Source of the DNA: Zygnema cylindricum | Taxonomy: Eukaryota; Streptophyta; Zygnematophyceae; Zygnematales; Zygnemataceae | DNA length: 60,000 nucleotides | Direction: 5' to 3' | Assembly: GCA_037447655.1 (NCBI GenBank) | Contig: JBBHKE010001852.1 | Span: forward strand, 226,501 to 286,500 | In this document: piece after piece, positions 41,234 through 50,855 of the stretch | Layout: each line of letters starts with the position of its first letter | Position numbering within the stretch: the first letter of the stretch is position 1 | Position numbers and translations under genes: made by a program | The notes under the pieces: model-generated | Database searches by the model: none | What the model saw: the letters and a program-made list of their open reading frames with translations, nothing else | Told to the model about the DNA's origin: nothing

Positions 41234-42883
41234 ATGATGATAGGAGCTCTATGCGAAAAAAGGTTTTGGTGGATAGTGAGTGGTCGGTTGGGGCGTCCAT
41301 CAAGTCTTGGAATCCCTCCAGGGTTTGGAGGAAGCAGATTCACCAGGAAAGAGGATCCATCTTCAATGGAGGAAACAAAGGAAGGAGAAGTGGTGGACAA
41401 AGGAAAAGAGAAGGAGGCGACCACACCAATGGCAACTGGTTCGACATTCATGTCACCTATTGCGAGGAACGAGGAGAATGATACTGATACTTGGGACTTC
41501 AACAATATGGCGGCAAAGCACTTCATCCTACGCCATCTCACTCAAGGACTTGCATGTCCTCATTTGCAGGTAGAAAGGGCATCCGATCTTTTGATGGCTC
41601 TCATAGAGATGTACCGAAGTGGTACGATTCAGCAACAACAGTTGGCTGATCAGAAAATTAAGGAGTATGTATACAAAAGGGGGAAGATGTTGGATTTTTG
41701 CAATGAGCTTGCTACACTCTTCATGGAGCTAGAGAGTGCGGGAAAAGATTTTAGTGAAAAAGAAAAGGTTAACTGTTTACTGATGATGTTACCTGATGAG
41801 TTGGAGAACATAGTCAACCGTGTGCAGGACTTGGTGGACTCAAGTTGGATATGGAACTCAGTGGTAGGGATGATTCTCGTTCGGAAGAATACGATTGAGA
41901 TCCGAAGGGGAGGAAAGAGTGGCCAAGCTTTGGCAATTGTGACCGATTGGAGGAACAAGGATTCACGGAAACCGGTCGGAAACTATGGGGGGAGGGAGCA
42001 GAAAAATCAGACCGACGAGTTTGGACCAAGGGCTCCCAAAGGTTTATGTCATTTTTGTAAGAAACCTGGGCACTATATGGTAGAGTGCACTAAGCTAACC
42101 GAGCTTCGGTTAAAGGAGGGGCAGACCGGTGGTACCCCGATAGGAATGAAAAAGGCCCTTGTGACACAGGTACATGAGGCGGAATCCGAGGACGAGGACG
42201 ATGAGCTCCTTTTAGATGAGGAGTCGGAGGCGAAAAACGAGGTCGAAATTCCACGAAGGCAGAAATGTGCTTACGGTGGATTGAAAGGTGAAGCAGGCTG
42301 GATTGTAGATTCAGGTGCCTCCATGCACATGTGTAAGGATAGGCACCTGTTCACTAAGATAAGAAAGATTCCCATCGTAGAGATAGAGTACGGGGATGGG
42401 AGGATAGTCACCACTACTCTTGTAGGATCGGTAGATTTGAAAGTGTTAGTAGAAGGAAAGACATCTATAGTAACATTCTCCGATGTATTGTTTATTCCGG
42501 AGCTGAACAAAAACCTCATCTCTACATCCGTATTAGATGACAAGGGTTATTTTACTAGCACTAAGGAAGGAGTCTTTACTGCTAGTTTTGAGGAGGATGT
42601 CTATTTCATTGTTGAGAAAGGTAGCCATGGGATGTTTAGGCTGGTTTTAAGTAATGAAAAGAAGAAACTTTATTATGCTGGTGTTCATGATATTATGATG
42701 TGGCATAAGAGGCTTGGGCATGTGAATCTAGACAAGTTAAGAGAGATGAAAAAGATGGGAGTGGTGGAAGAGATTAAGTTCAGTGAGAATGATAATATAA
42801 GTGATTGTAGTGGATGTGCTCAAGGTAAAACACACAGATTACCCTTTCCTAAAACAGCCACCTATAAGGAGAAAAAAATCTAG
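41234..42883 (+). CDS. Copia copy g gag, protease and pre-integrase (549 codons)
   Basis: The longest open frame in the window. Residues 1-25 continue the conserved gag start (ALCEKRFWWIVSGRLGRP; the true start is probably upstream, where a TAG at 41225 interrupts). Helical Gag follows with FILRHLTQGLACPHLQ, KRGKMLDFCNELATLFMEL and VNRVQDLVDSSW. The CCHC knuckle CHFCKKPGHYMVEC begins at residue 272. An acidic stretch leads to the protease motif with catalytic D359 (WIVDSGASMHMC). DVLFIPELNKNLISTS and the integrase zinc motif (HKRLGH, CSGCAQGKTHR) close the frame, which shifts at about 42880. The single-frame gag-protease is typical of Copia. Confidence 0.9.
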   Translation: MMIGALCEKRFWWIVSGRLGRPSSLGIPPGFGGSRFTRKEDPSSMEETKEGEVVDKGKEKEATTPMATGSTFMSPIARNEENDTDTWDFNNMAAKHFILRHLTQGLACPHLQVERASDLLMALIEMYRSGTIQQQQLADQKIKEYVYKRGKMLDFCNELATLFMELESAGKDFSEKEKVNCLLMMLPDELENIVNRVQDLVDSSWIWNSVVGMILVRKNTIEIRRGGKSGQALAIVTDWRNKDSRKPVGNYGGREQKNQTDEFGPRAPKGLCHFCKKPGHYMVECTKLTELRLKEGQTGGTPIGMKKALVTQVHEAESEDEDDELLLDEESEAKNEVEIPRRQKCAYGGLKGEAGWIVDSGASMHMCKDRHLFTKIRKIPIVEIEYGDGRIVTTTLVGSVDLKVLVEGKTSIVTFSDVLFIPELNKNLISTSVLDDKGYFTSTKEGVFTASFEEDVYFIVEKGSHGMFRLVLSNEKKKLYYAGVHDIMMWHKRLGHVNLDKLREMKKMGVVEEIKFSENDNISDCSGCAQGKTHRLPFPKTATYKEKKI

Positions 42884-43725
42884 ATCTAGTACACACAGAT
42901 ATTTGGGGACCGGCTAAAGTGCCCTCACCGTGGGGGAAGAGATTTATGATGACTATCACTGATGATTGGTCTCGGTATTCCCGGGTGTATTTTTTGAAAA
43001 ACAAGTCAGAAGCTGAGGATTGTTTTAGACAATATAAAGCATGGAGCGAAAAACTCCATGAAAATTGAATCAAGAGAATACGGAGTGACAATGGTGGAGA
43101 GTATACTTCTAACCAGTTTGAGGATTTTATGAGGGAAGATGGGGTCCAACACTAAAAGACAGTTCGAGAAAACCCGGAACACAATGGGGTAGCTGAAAGG
43201 TTAAATAGAACACTAAGTGATAGTGCTAGAAGTATGTTGTCAGATAAGAAGATAGGAAAAAGGTTTTGGGCAGAAGCAATGAACTGTGCTAATTACCTCA
43301 AAAATAGAGTTCTTACTTCAACTATAAAAGATCAAACACCTTATGAGAGATGGACTGGCCGGAAACCAGACATATCTCACTTAAAGGTTTTCCGCAGTCA
43401 AGTATTCAGTCTAGATACTGATCGGTCCAATTGGAAGCTAGATCCTAAAGGAAAACCGGGATACTTATTAGGATATGATGAGGATGTTAAAGGATATAGA
43501 GTTTATGATCTAAAAAGGGAAGATATAATCTTAGTAAAGCATCTAGTAGTTATGGATGAAGGAAAGTCTGTGGATCCCTTCAAACATACGAAGTCAGTAA
43601 AAATCAGATTTGAGTCAGAAAATTCCGATGACTTTGAGCTTCCTAACTATCCAGGTTTTAGAGAAGATGACATTCTTGAGGTACAAATCAGACCGAAAAG
43701 AACTCGGCTGTGGAAACTCCAGTGA
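42884..43725 (+). pseudogene. Copia copy g integrase, two stops
   Basis: HTDIWGPAKVP (first Asp), TDDWSRYSRVYFLKNKSE, RSDNGGEYTS (second Asp) and HNGVAERLNRTLSD (Glu) are readable in order, with TGA near 43066, TAA near 43153 and one frame change near 42880. From 43234 the frame is open for 163 codons: FWAEAMNCANYLKNR, RWTGRKPDISHLKVF, PGYLLGYDEDVKGYRVYDL. Integrase would insert the cDNA. The catalytic residues are kept although the frame is broken. Confidence 0.86.
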
Positions 43726-45047
43726 CAACTCTTCCCGAAGCGGAAGACGTGGTGGAAATTGATTCAGAATCAACGGATAGGGGAGAAGCCGAGTTTGTTC
43801 GAAAGAATCCACGAGAACCATCTATTCCAGCCTCAGATTTTGAGGGGGGGAGGAGAAGTAGCAAAAGACTGCAAGAAAAACAGGTTAATAACAAGGTAAC
43901 TAAACTATCTCATCAAGATGAACCTCAAACTTATGGAGAGGCTATGACTTGTCCAGAAAGAAACCGGTGGAAGACAGCCATCAATGAGGAGATGGCCTCA
44001 ATCATGGCAGCCGATACTTGGGAGCAGGTGGATTGTCCACCTAACCGAAAATCAATCGGTTGTAAGTGGGTTTTCAAATTAAAACTGAACCCAGATAACA
44101 CAATCGAGCGCTACAAGGCCCGACTAGTGGCAAAGGGATTTACACAAAAGGAGGGAATTGACTACGAGGAAACCTTTGCCCTGGTGGTCAGATTTCCCTC
44201 CGTCCGTATACTTCTCAGCCTGGCAGCAGCGGAAGACATGGAAGTGCACCAGATGGACATCAAAACAGCCTTTTTGCATGGAGAATTGGAAGAGGAGATC
44301 TTCATGCGACAACCCGAAGGGTTTGTGGAGGAAAGAGAGGAGAGTAAGGTATGTCGGCTGATTAAATCTCTTTCTGGTTTGAAACAGGTGCCTCGACAGT
44401 GGAATAAGAAGCTTGATGAGTTTCTTACCGGTCTGGGATATATCCGGATCAGCTCAGATCACTCAATCTATGATTTCGAAGATGAGGAAGGTTTTATATT
44501 TATTGCAATTTATGTTGATGATTTGCTTGTTTTAAGTAAATCAATGGAAAAAATTAATAAACTGAAAACCGATCTTAAGGGGAGATTTGAAATGAAAGAT
44601 ATGGGAGAAGCAAAATATATTTTGGGAATTCAAGTAGAGAGAGACCGAAAAAGAAAAATTATAAGATTGACTAAAAAAGAAGCAATAGGGAACATGCTTG
44701 AAAAATTTAAAATGGATAAAGCTAATAGTTGTACAACTCCAATGGAGTTGAAGAAGGGAAGTGAGTGGAGTGAGGAAGAAGGAGTCATAGTCTTAGACGA
44801 GGAATTATCTCCTGAAGAACAGAAGTTCATGCAGACTATTCCTTACAGGCAAGTAGTGGGAAGTCTAATCTATTTTATGAATTGTACCCTACCGGATTTA
44901 GCTGCAGCTGTAGGAGTGCTGAGTAGAAGTCTAAATGCTCCCACTAAGAGGGATTGGGAGGCAGCTAAGAGAGTCCTTAGATATTTAATAGGAACTAGGG
45001 ATCTATGGTTGCATTTGGGTGGGGAGAATACTGACATCACTACTTAA
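43710..45047 (+). CDS. Copia copy g reverse transcriptase and RNase H start (445 codons)
   Basis: After an acidic linker the frame encodes the full Copia RT: CKWVFKLKLNPDNTIERYKARLVAKG, EGIDYEETFALVVRF, HQMDIKTAFLHGELEEE, LKQVPRQWNKKL, and catalytic YVDD at residues 268-271. It continues into RNase H (PYRQVVGSLIYFMN, PDLAAAVGVLSRSL) and stops at 45045-45047 where TGG of WSDASYG has become TAA. The family LYGLKQAP block is LSGLKQVP here, a probable damaging change. Confidence 0.9.
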   Translation: METPVTTLPEAEDVVEIDSESTDRGEAEFVRKNPREPSIPASDFEGGRRSSKRLQEKQVNNKVTKLSHQDEPQTYGEAMTCPERNRWKTAINEEMASIMAADTWEQVDCPPNRKSIGCKWVFKLKLNPDNTIERYKARLVAKGFTQKEGIDYEETFALVVRFPSVRILLSLAAAEDMEVHQMDIKTAFLHGELEEEIFMRQPEGFVEEREESKVCRLIKSLSGLKQVPRQWNKKLDEFLTGLGYIRISSDHSIYDFEDEEGFIFIAIYVDDLLVLSKSMEKINKLKTDLKGRFEMKDMGEAKYILGIQVERDRKRKIIRLTKKEAIGNMLEKFKMDKANSCTTPMELKKGSEWSEEEGVIVLDEELSPEEQKFMQTIPYRQVVGSLIYFMNCTLPDLAAAVGVLSRSLNAPTKRDWEAAKRVLRYLIGTRDLWLHLGGENTDITT

Positions 45048-45506
45048 AGTGATGCCAGTTATGGTGATGCTCCGATGAGGAGATGCACTTCTGGATATGT
45101 ATTATATGTGGGTGATGGGGCTTGCTGTTGGAGTAGCAAACAACAAAAAGTTATTGCTCAGTCCACCATGGAGGCTGAGTATATGGCCTCTTGCTCTGCT
45201 GTAAAAGAATTGATGTGGGTCAAGTCTTTGCTTGGTGAGCTTGGTCACCTTAAGAGTGGTGTGCAAAATTGTTTTTGTGATAATCAGGCAGCAATCACTA
45301 TTTCTGCCAATGCTAAACATAATTTTAAAGCCAAACACATGGACATCAGACTCAACTTTGTTAGAGAGAAAGTAGAAAACAAATTAATCAGTTTAGAGTA
45401 CAGACTAGATAGTGAGATGGTAGCAGATATGAATACTAAACCTGTGCCTCCCCCTAAGCTAATTTTCTGCAAGGAGGAGTGTGGTCTGAAATTAAAGATT
45501 GACTAG
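45048..45506 (+). pseudogene. Copia copy g RNase H, C-terminal part
   Basis: Resumes after the stop with SDASYGDAPMRRCTSGYVLYVG, AQSTMEAEYMASCSAVKELMW, FCDNQAAITIS (catalytic Asp), KHNFKAKHMDIRLNF and MNTKPVPPPKL, ending at TAG 45504. One nonsense change is the only break from RT. Confidence 0.87.
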
Positions 45507-45507
45507 A

Positions 45508-45520
45508 AAATAAGGGGAGT
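45508..45520 (+). other. Polypurine tract of copy g
   Basis: AAAATAAGGGGAG immediately before the 3' LTR. Confidence 0.88.
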
Positions 45521-46572
45521 GGAGAAATTAATGGTCCATTTTAAGTATTTCCTAGGTCTAAATAGAAATATAGAATGAAACCGAGGCAGTCTACCTCTAA
45601 CTTCTCTCTCCAACTCTTAAACTTGTCGCAGTCACTGAGAAATTGGAGAGGGAGCTAGAGCCATGGCTACCTAGGCTATCCATAGGTTTACGGGAAATTT
45701 ATATTAGTTAGGGGTTTATTTACTAAAAGGTATGTGCCGGCCACAGGATTTGATCCTGGTACCTACCAGCTGACAGACAACAGGTAGCCGGTAGCCTTAG
45801 CCGTTAAGTCTAGAACTAGTGTTAGATACTAAATGGTTTGATATTTAACTAAACATCAATACGTAGGATAATTCATTTAACAGTAATTGTTTACGATACA
45901 TAGATCCGGTAATGTATAAATGCGGATTACGATACGGACAAGAAATCAATACCGCGCATTTATTTCTTTAGTGAAACGAATACCGCACATGTATTTATTA
46001 CGGCTACGATTAAATTCGAATTTAATCGGACGGTCGGAATTAGCGCTGAGATCGCGGAAGAAGATTTTGGCGGTTTGTGGCCATCGCCACATCGGATGAC
46101 ACGTGGCGAAATTACATTGGATCATGGTATCTCCGGAGATTATGGCACCGAATCTGGATATGACATGTGTCGACATTTAGGCCATGTCGTACAATGTCCG
46201 TATATTAAGTACATCGGCAACTGTACTTTTGCGTACGAAACTGTAATCTTATTGGTTCTGTACATCAGTAGATAGAGTCTGTGACAGAGATAGGACTTAG
46301 AAAAATTAGGAGATAGGACCCTCTCTCCCAGAGAGCTTCTATACAAAAGGTCAACTTTGACCCTGTATAACTTACTGCTCAGGTGAGCAAATTCAGAGAT
46401 TCTTTTTGCTATTGACTCAAGGGAGTCTTACCTTCACACGGGTGCAGGTGGTCAGAGTTTTTGTCTGCTAGGGTGGCAGTTGTTTTTGTTGAAACACAAA
46501 GGGGTCAGAGTTATCCTAGAGGCTTCTTGGAAGTTGTCCACTCTGAGGACTTATGGAGGTCTCAGAGTTTCA
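45521..46572 (+). repeat. 3' LTR of Copia copy g (1052 bp)
   Basis: TGGAGAAATTAATGG to CTCAGAGTTTCA. Near-match to the 5' LTR with scattered substitutions. On its antisense strand, at about 45745-45820, it keeps a tRNA-like segment with B-box GATCAAATC. Confidence 0.92.
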
Positions 46573-47300
46573 CCCTCCAGAGAGGTAGTTGACCATTATG
46601 GGAAATATAGTGGTTTCGAAGTTATCTAGAATGGCTCCTCCCTTGTATTTATTGATTTTTGATTGGGTGAACGATTTCCACAAGAACTCGAAATCCGAGA
46701 AAGCGATCTCCGAGCTATCCCCTTTAAATATTCGAAGGTCCCCCATTTCCTTCTCTTCTTCTGTTGATTGGGTAAACTGAGAATAGGAAGGGCCGATGGG
46801 ACTGACAAACGGGGCCGGCGAAGTGACTCTTTTGTCCTCTTCCTCGGGATCGGAATCGCTTCCTCTTCTTGTAGGAGGTATTTCCTGCAAGGTGTGGATC
46901 CCCCTCCCGAAGAGGGAGTACCAGCGCCTGAGAAGATTGTTGGAAGAAGGGTGTTCCCCACGAGAGGACTCTTGTCCCTCTTGGTGCGAAGGGTATCCGC
47001 GGCTGATGATCTGTCTGGCCGGACGAAGGTGAAGGGGCCATTCCCTTATATCCACCCCTCAGTATCCACGAGAATATCTTTCGTCCTCGAGAACTGTCTC
47101 CTCGGAGGGGATGGGGATCCGAGGTCGGTTCAAAGATGGATCTCGGGAAAGGGATGGCGAAAAAGACGGAGACGAAGGCTAGTTATGAGGAGAAGGTGTA
47201 TGTCTCCTAAAAGGGGTTTGTTTCCGAGGCCGTCTTCGAAAGTTTCAAGAGGAGGAATTCCTGAACTGGAGGATGGCGATCGTCTATGAGGAGGTTAGTA
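46573..47300 (-). pseudogene. G1 gag capsid N-terminal part (upstream of the Copia g insertion)
   Basis: The minus frame 47055-46573 has a charged Arg/Ser-rich start, then an acidic EEEKEMGDLRIFKG stretch and a helical capsid-like segment (FEFLWKSFTQSKINKYKGG, FPIMVNYLSGG) running exactly to the Copia insertion point. 47056-47300 continues upstream in broken frames. Confidence 0.75.
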
Positions 47301-49027
47301 GACGTCGTGCTTGTAGGGTATGCTCAGTGGACCTGGTGACCCACGGTCTGCTCCAGTAAGGGAAAGGGAAGGTGAGCGAGAGGAGGTGGGAACGTCCGGA
47401 GGCTCTGCTGCAGGATCTTGGGAGTGAGAGGTAGGAGGAGGAGGAGAAGAAAGAGGATCAGGGGATAATTTGGACGGAGGCGAACAAGGTGTGGACGATC
47501 TCTAGGGGATGTGGATTCTTTTGTCCAGTCGAAACTCCACTAAGGCTTCAACAGCTGAAGAAACCTCCACCGAAACAAAAGTAGGCTCTTCCCGTTGAGC
47601 CCCAGCAAGTTCATACGGTGAATCTGCACCCAAACCCCGAATATTAGGTCTTGTGTCTGCCCCCTCTTCTCGTTGAAGAGGAGGTTCATGACTAGTCTTC
47701 GTGGAAGGAGTCTGGTATGGGGCTCGGGACTGAGGTTCTGTTACTAGTGTAGGAGGGATCCGCCCACTGAGGATCCCATTTGACCTCCGCCGAGCTTCCC
47801 AGATGAGGTTCAATTCCTGCTCCCACAATTTCCTCCTTTCCTCCTCCAAGGCCTCCCAATCTACTGTGGCAGGTCCGGCCCTTGTTGTAGCCTGGCCTTG
47901 GGATTTCAAAGCCTCCACTAGTTCCTGGGCCCTTTCCACTACTCCGGTCAGATCAGCTATCCCCACTCCTAAAATTTCTGGATCGTTTGGCCTGGCCCGC
48001 CACAATCCCTCGGACAACTCCTCTAGTCGTGTTTGCGGAACCCCTAGGTAAGTAGGTTTGGATCGCTAGAACCCTCCGGCTGGGCGAACACGGGGTGCTC
48101 TAGGAGAAAGTCTCTCGGTGCGGACTGACGTTGGAGTTGGGGAAGTTTCTTCCTTGGCGAGAGGTGCAAATCTACCCTTACTATCCCTATGGTCAAATTT
48201 CTTCCCCCTCACTGGCTCTCGAGCCCCTCTCTCGCTGCCATCTGCTCCTCTACAAGACCTCAAAGCATGGCGCACCCGGGACGGTCGGCTAGTTGCAGTG
48301 TCTTGGGAAGAAAATGGAGGAGGGCGAGAAGGAGGATCCCTCTTTGGCATTTCCTGCAAAGACTGTGAGGAACCACTCTCTGAAGAGTTGGTTAAAATCT
48401 CCACCATGCCCCCCACTGGTTTAACCACCCTGGCTCGATCTGACTGAGCAGCTCTGTGCACCAACCTTAAGTTCATGAAGGTCATGAAGAGCAAGGATTT
48501 CCTTTCGACCAGGGCGGCTGGGATCCGCCAAAACCGCAAGGTCAATCTGAATTTCTGCCCTGGGAATTTTTGATCTGGTATGAGGCCCGACCTTTGGAAG
48601 GGGACCCAAAGGGGCCTCCCGCTGAGCTTGTCTCATTGGTCGAGCCCCGGCGACACTCTGTTTCTTTCTTGAGATTGTGCCCGAGACTCCGTTCTTTCCT
48701 CGGCAAAGGTCTTGGCAGCCTCTGCCAAGGAAGGGAAATGTTCAGGAGTAAGACTAGGAGGAGAGGGAGACGGAGGGGCTCCGGCTATTCCTTTTGCTGG
48801 AGAGTCATAAACAGTCTCCATGGGAACAGATTCCTCGGGCATCTTAGAATCTTCCTCCTGTGCGGGCTTCTCGGGCCTGCCCTGTTCTCCAAATCCATTA
48901 TCCGGAGATTCTCTCCCCCCATGATGATAAATGTGACTAGCGAGAAGTAATAAATGTAACTAAAGATCACTTCCACAAAGAGAACTTCTAAGTCAAAGCT
49001 CCTATCCCCTCTTTTCTGAGCAGACAT
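47301..49027 (-). pseudogene. G1 gag N-terminal region
   Basis: Several overlapping frames (48017-47502, 48545-48066, 48636-48421, 48842-48633, 49027-48785) tile this region and are probably one ancestral frame broken by stops. Composition is Pro, Arg, Ser, Glu-rich. 48017-47502 includes a helical coiled-coil-like block (VVERAQELVEALKSQGQ, EEERRKLWEQELNLIWEARR). The 49027 start ATG lies 17 bp from the B terminal repeat. I do not recognise a family domain; assignment to Gag rests on position and on continuity with the capsid and zinc knuckles. Confidence 0.6.
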
Positions 49028-49043
49028 GTGGGCTTTTCAGTAC

Positions 49044-50222
49044 TGTACTTTATCCACGGGAAGTCTCTAGCATTTGTTCCCTCAAAACCCACTGTTTCGA
49101 TACAAGGAAGTTGCACTTTTACTCCGGGAAGTTCACGCCAAAGCAAAAGAAACTACAAGCGAATACACAAATGCACTACCACGTTGACCTATATAAATAA
49201 ATAGGAATGGTTTTTTCAGATTTAACAATATCATCTCGACCACAAAAATAAAATATAAGATGGAAGATATTAAAGATGGCGAAGCAAGCTTAACATACCC
49301 GGCAATTTACGATGACAATGAGAAAAATGCGAACTCTCTCCCAATGGTAATGTAAATAGGTATGGTAGTCCTTCAACCCTCGATGTCCGTCGCTCGGAAC
49401 CGACTAGACTCTTCTCAGTTTCAAGCAGCGAAAAATCCAAAAGTCACCCAAAGGGACGATAGTGCCAACTACCAGCCCGAACTATGATTCCCACAATGGA
49501 CAGATCCAAAACAAAGATGGCAATAGAGTCAAAACAAAACAAAGATTCTTCTAAAAGAAGGTTTGTTGGAATTTTTGAGGCCTTTCATAGGAGAGAGTAC
49601 TGAAAAGCAACCTGACTCCTTTGGCCCCAAGTTCCTTATACAACAAACGCTTGTCTAGTTTCAGGTCCAAAAGTCAAACCAACGCTATTAGCCAATGAGC
49701 GGCAAGCAACAGCAACCGAACTGACGTAAGACAAAATAATGTGTACTACACTTGGGGCAAAAAGTTAGACCTCTGACTACGGCTAGATCCGCGACCGGAA
49801 GTTATTATTTGTTCCACAGTTTTAAGACAAAGTAATAAAAGGACTCAGAAGTGTTCAACTTTGACTTAATGTAATAAATGGACCACTGATCAGCTGAACT
49901 TGAACTAAATTGCTAAAGACAGCTAACAGCATAATCTAGATTTTAGTCCGGAAGTCTACGTGGCAATCCACAATGTACCCCCCACTAGGGCTGGTGGCAG
50001 CTAGTGCTATGTAACGGAACTGCGATCTTTCAGACTGTAGAACTTTGTCGTCCGGCCTCTGTTATGCGCGAAATAATGTGCGTCTCGTTCAGTTGAGGAA
50101 ACTCTATAATCCTTTTGTCTGGTTGTGCTCTCTTCCCCGTCATCTGAGAATAGTACGGGTCGGAAGGGTACGGAATTCCTCGGTAATATAAAAGTGTGCC
50201 TGAAAAGCACTCGAGCTTGACA
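49044..50222 (-). repeat. G1 5' terminal module B (1179 bp)
   Basis: Plus strand TGTACTTTATCCACGGG to GAGCTTGACA. Same length and sequence type as 53245-54423. No module A is present next to it on either side: on the right the CTTA target repeat follows directly, and on the left gag begins within 20 bp. Confidence 0.88.
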
Positions 50223-50443
50223 CTTATGAAAAACCCTATCCATCATTCACGCACTAAACATAACGATATTCAATTCCACTTCACTCGTGATAAGATTCTT
50301 GATAACACCGTTTCCTTCTCTCATTGTGTCATCGGCTCACAACTTGCTGATTTTCTTACCAAACCTCTCCCTTGCCCCTTATTTCATCATCACATTTTCC
50401 ATGCGGGTCTTTGTGACTAAACCATGCTTTAATCGAGAGGGGG
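50223..50443 (+). pseudogene. Copia-C RNase H end (right of the G1 insertion)
   Basis: Continues the frame cut at 32952: KNPIHHSRTKHNDIQFHF, then VIGSQLADFLTKPLPC and a stop at 50418. The KHxDI and ADxxTKPL blocks are standard for the Copia RNase H C-terminus. A purine tract AATCGAGAGGGGG (50431-50443) follows. Confidence 0.9.
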
Positions 50444-50855
50444 TGTTGGAATTCACTTAAATCATCTTTTAGTATTTATTAGGTTCTACACTACTTTAGT
50501 GTCTTACTCGCTACGCTATTAGTTTTGTACTACAGTTTATTGATTTTGTATTTTATTTAGTTGAATGTACATACTTTTGTTATTGTTGATTCTTCTTACG
50601 TAGGAATCTTCTTAGACTTAGATTCCTTTTAGCATACCTAGATGTAGCTTCCTAGGTTTCACCTGTTTAGTTGTACATTTTAGAGCCTTTTCGGCTACCC
50701 TTTTTTTTCGGTCTTACTATAAGACTCCCGTGTGTCTCATTGTAAATTATTCAATCAAAAGACACCCAAACNNNNNNNNNNGGCGACTCCCACTGGCATA
50801 CCCGCGCTTACTTCAGTGCGATCCTTTTTAGGTTGCCCGGCATGGAATTACAACA
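50444..50855 (+). repeat. 3' LTR of Copia-C, containing an assembly gap
   Basis: Starts TGTTGGAATTC after the polypurine tract and ends GGAATTACAACA, giving TGTTG/CAACA inverted termini. The interior includes ATTCAATCAAAAGACACC, likely near the transcript end. Ten N at 50772-50781 lie inside, so the true length is unknown. Confidence 0.85.
50772..50781. other. Assembly gap (10 N)
   Basis: Ten undefined bases inside an LTR. A round number suggests a placeholder. Sequence order across it should be treated with care, although the LTR reads sensibly on both sides. Confidence 0.98.

Larger units (their letters stand above)
40114..46572 (+). mobile_element. Copia copy g: most complete element in the window (two LTRs, gag-pol)
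   Basis: 5' LTR 40114-41169, primer site 41170, gag-protease 41234-42883, integrase, RT, RNase H to 45506, polypurine tract 45508-45520, 3' LTR 45521-46572. The flanks CCCTA (40109-40113) and CCCTC (46573-46577) are a 5-bp target duplication with one change. Removing the element restores the G1 gag frame. Coding has frameshifts near 42880 and 43715, stops near 43066, 43153 and 45046, so it is no longer autonomous. Confidence 0.93.
32953..50222 (-). mobile_element. G1: Gypsy element of the methyltransferase family, minus strand, split by two Copia elements
   Basis: The right end (element 5' side) is a 1179-bp B repeat (49044-50222) followed by gag. The left end is A (32953-33240) next to partial B (33241-33490). 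The outer bases are TG and CA. The flanks are CTTA on both sides, in the RNase H of copia-C. Nested inside are Copia g (40114-46572) and Copia f (33491-37652). Between B and protease at 37652 everything from mid-protease to PHD finger has been lost, together with the front of copia f. The remaining internal parts are gag, two zinc knuckles and half of the protease, all with stops. Confidence 0.85.

Noticed and set aside
46768-48950. Long plus-strand open frames opposite G1 gag
   Set aside because: They are antisense shadows of a Pro/Arg/Ser-rich gag region with few stops on either strand. No domain is recognisable on the plus strand.
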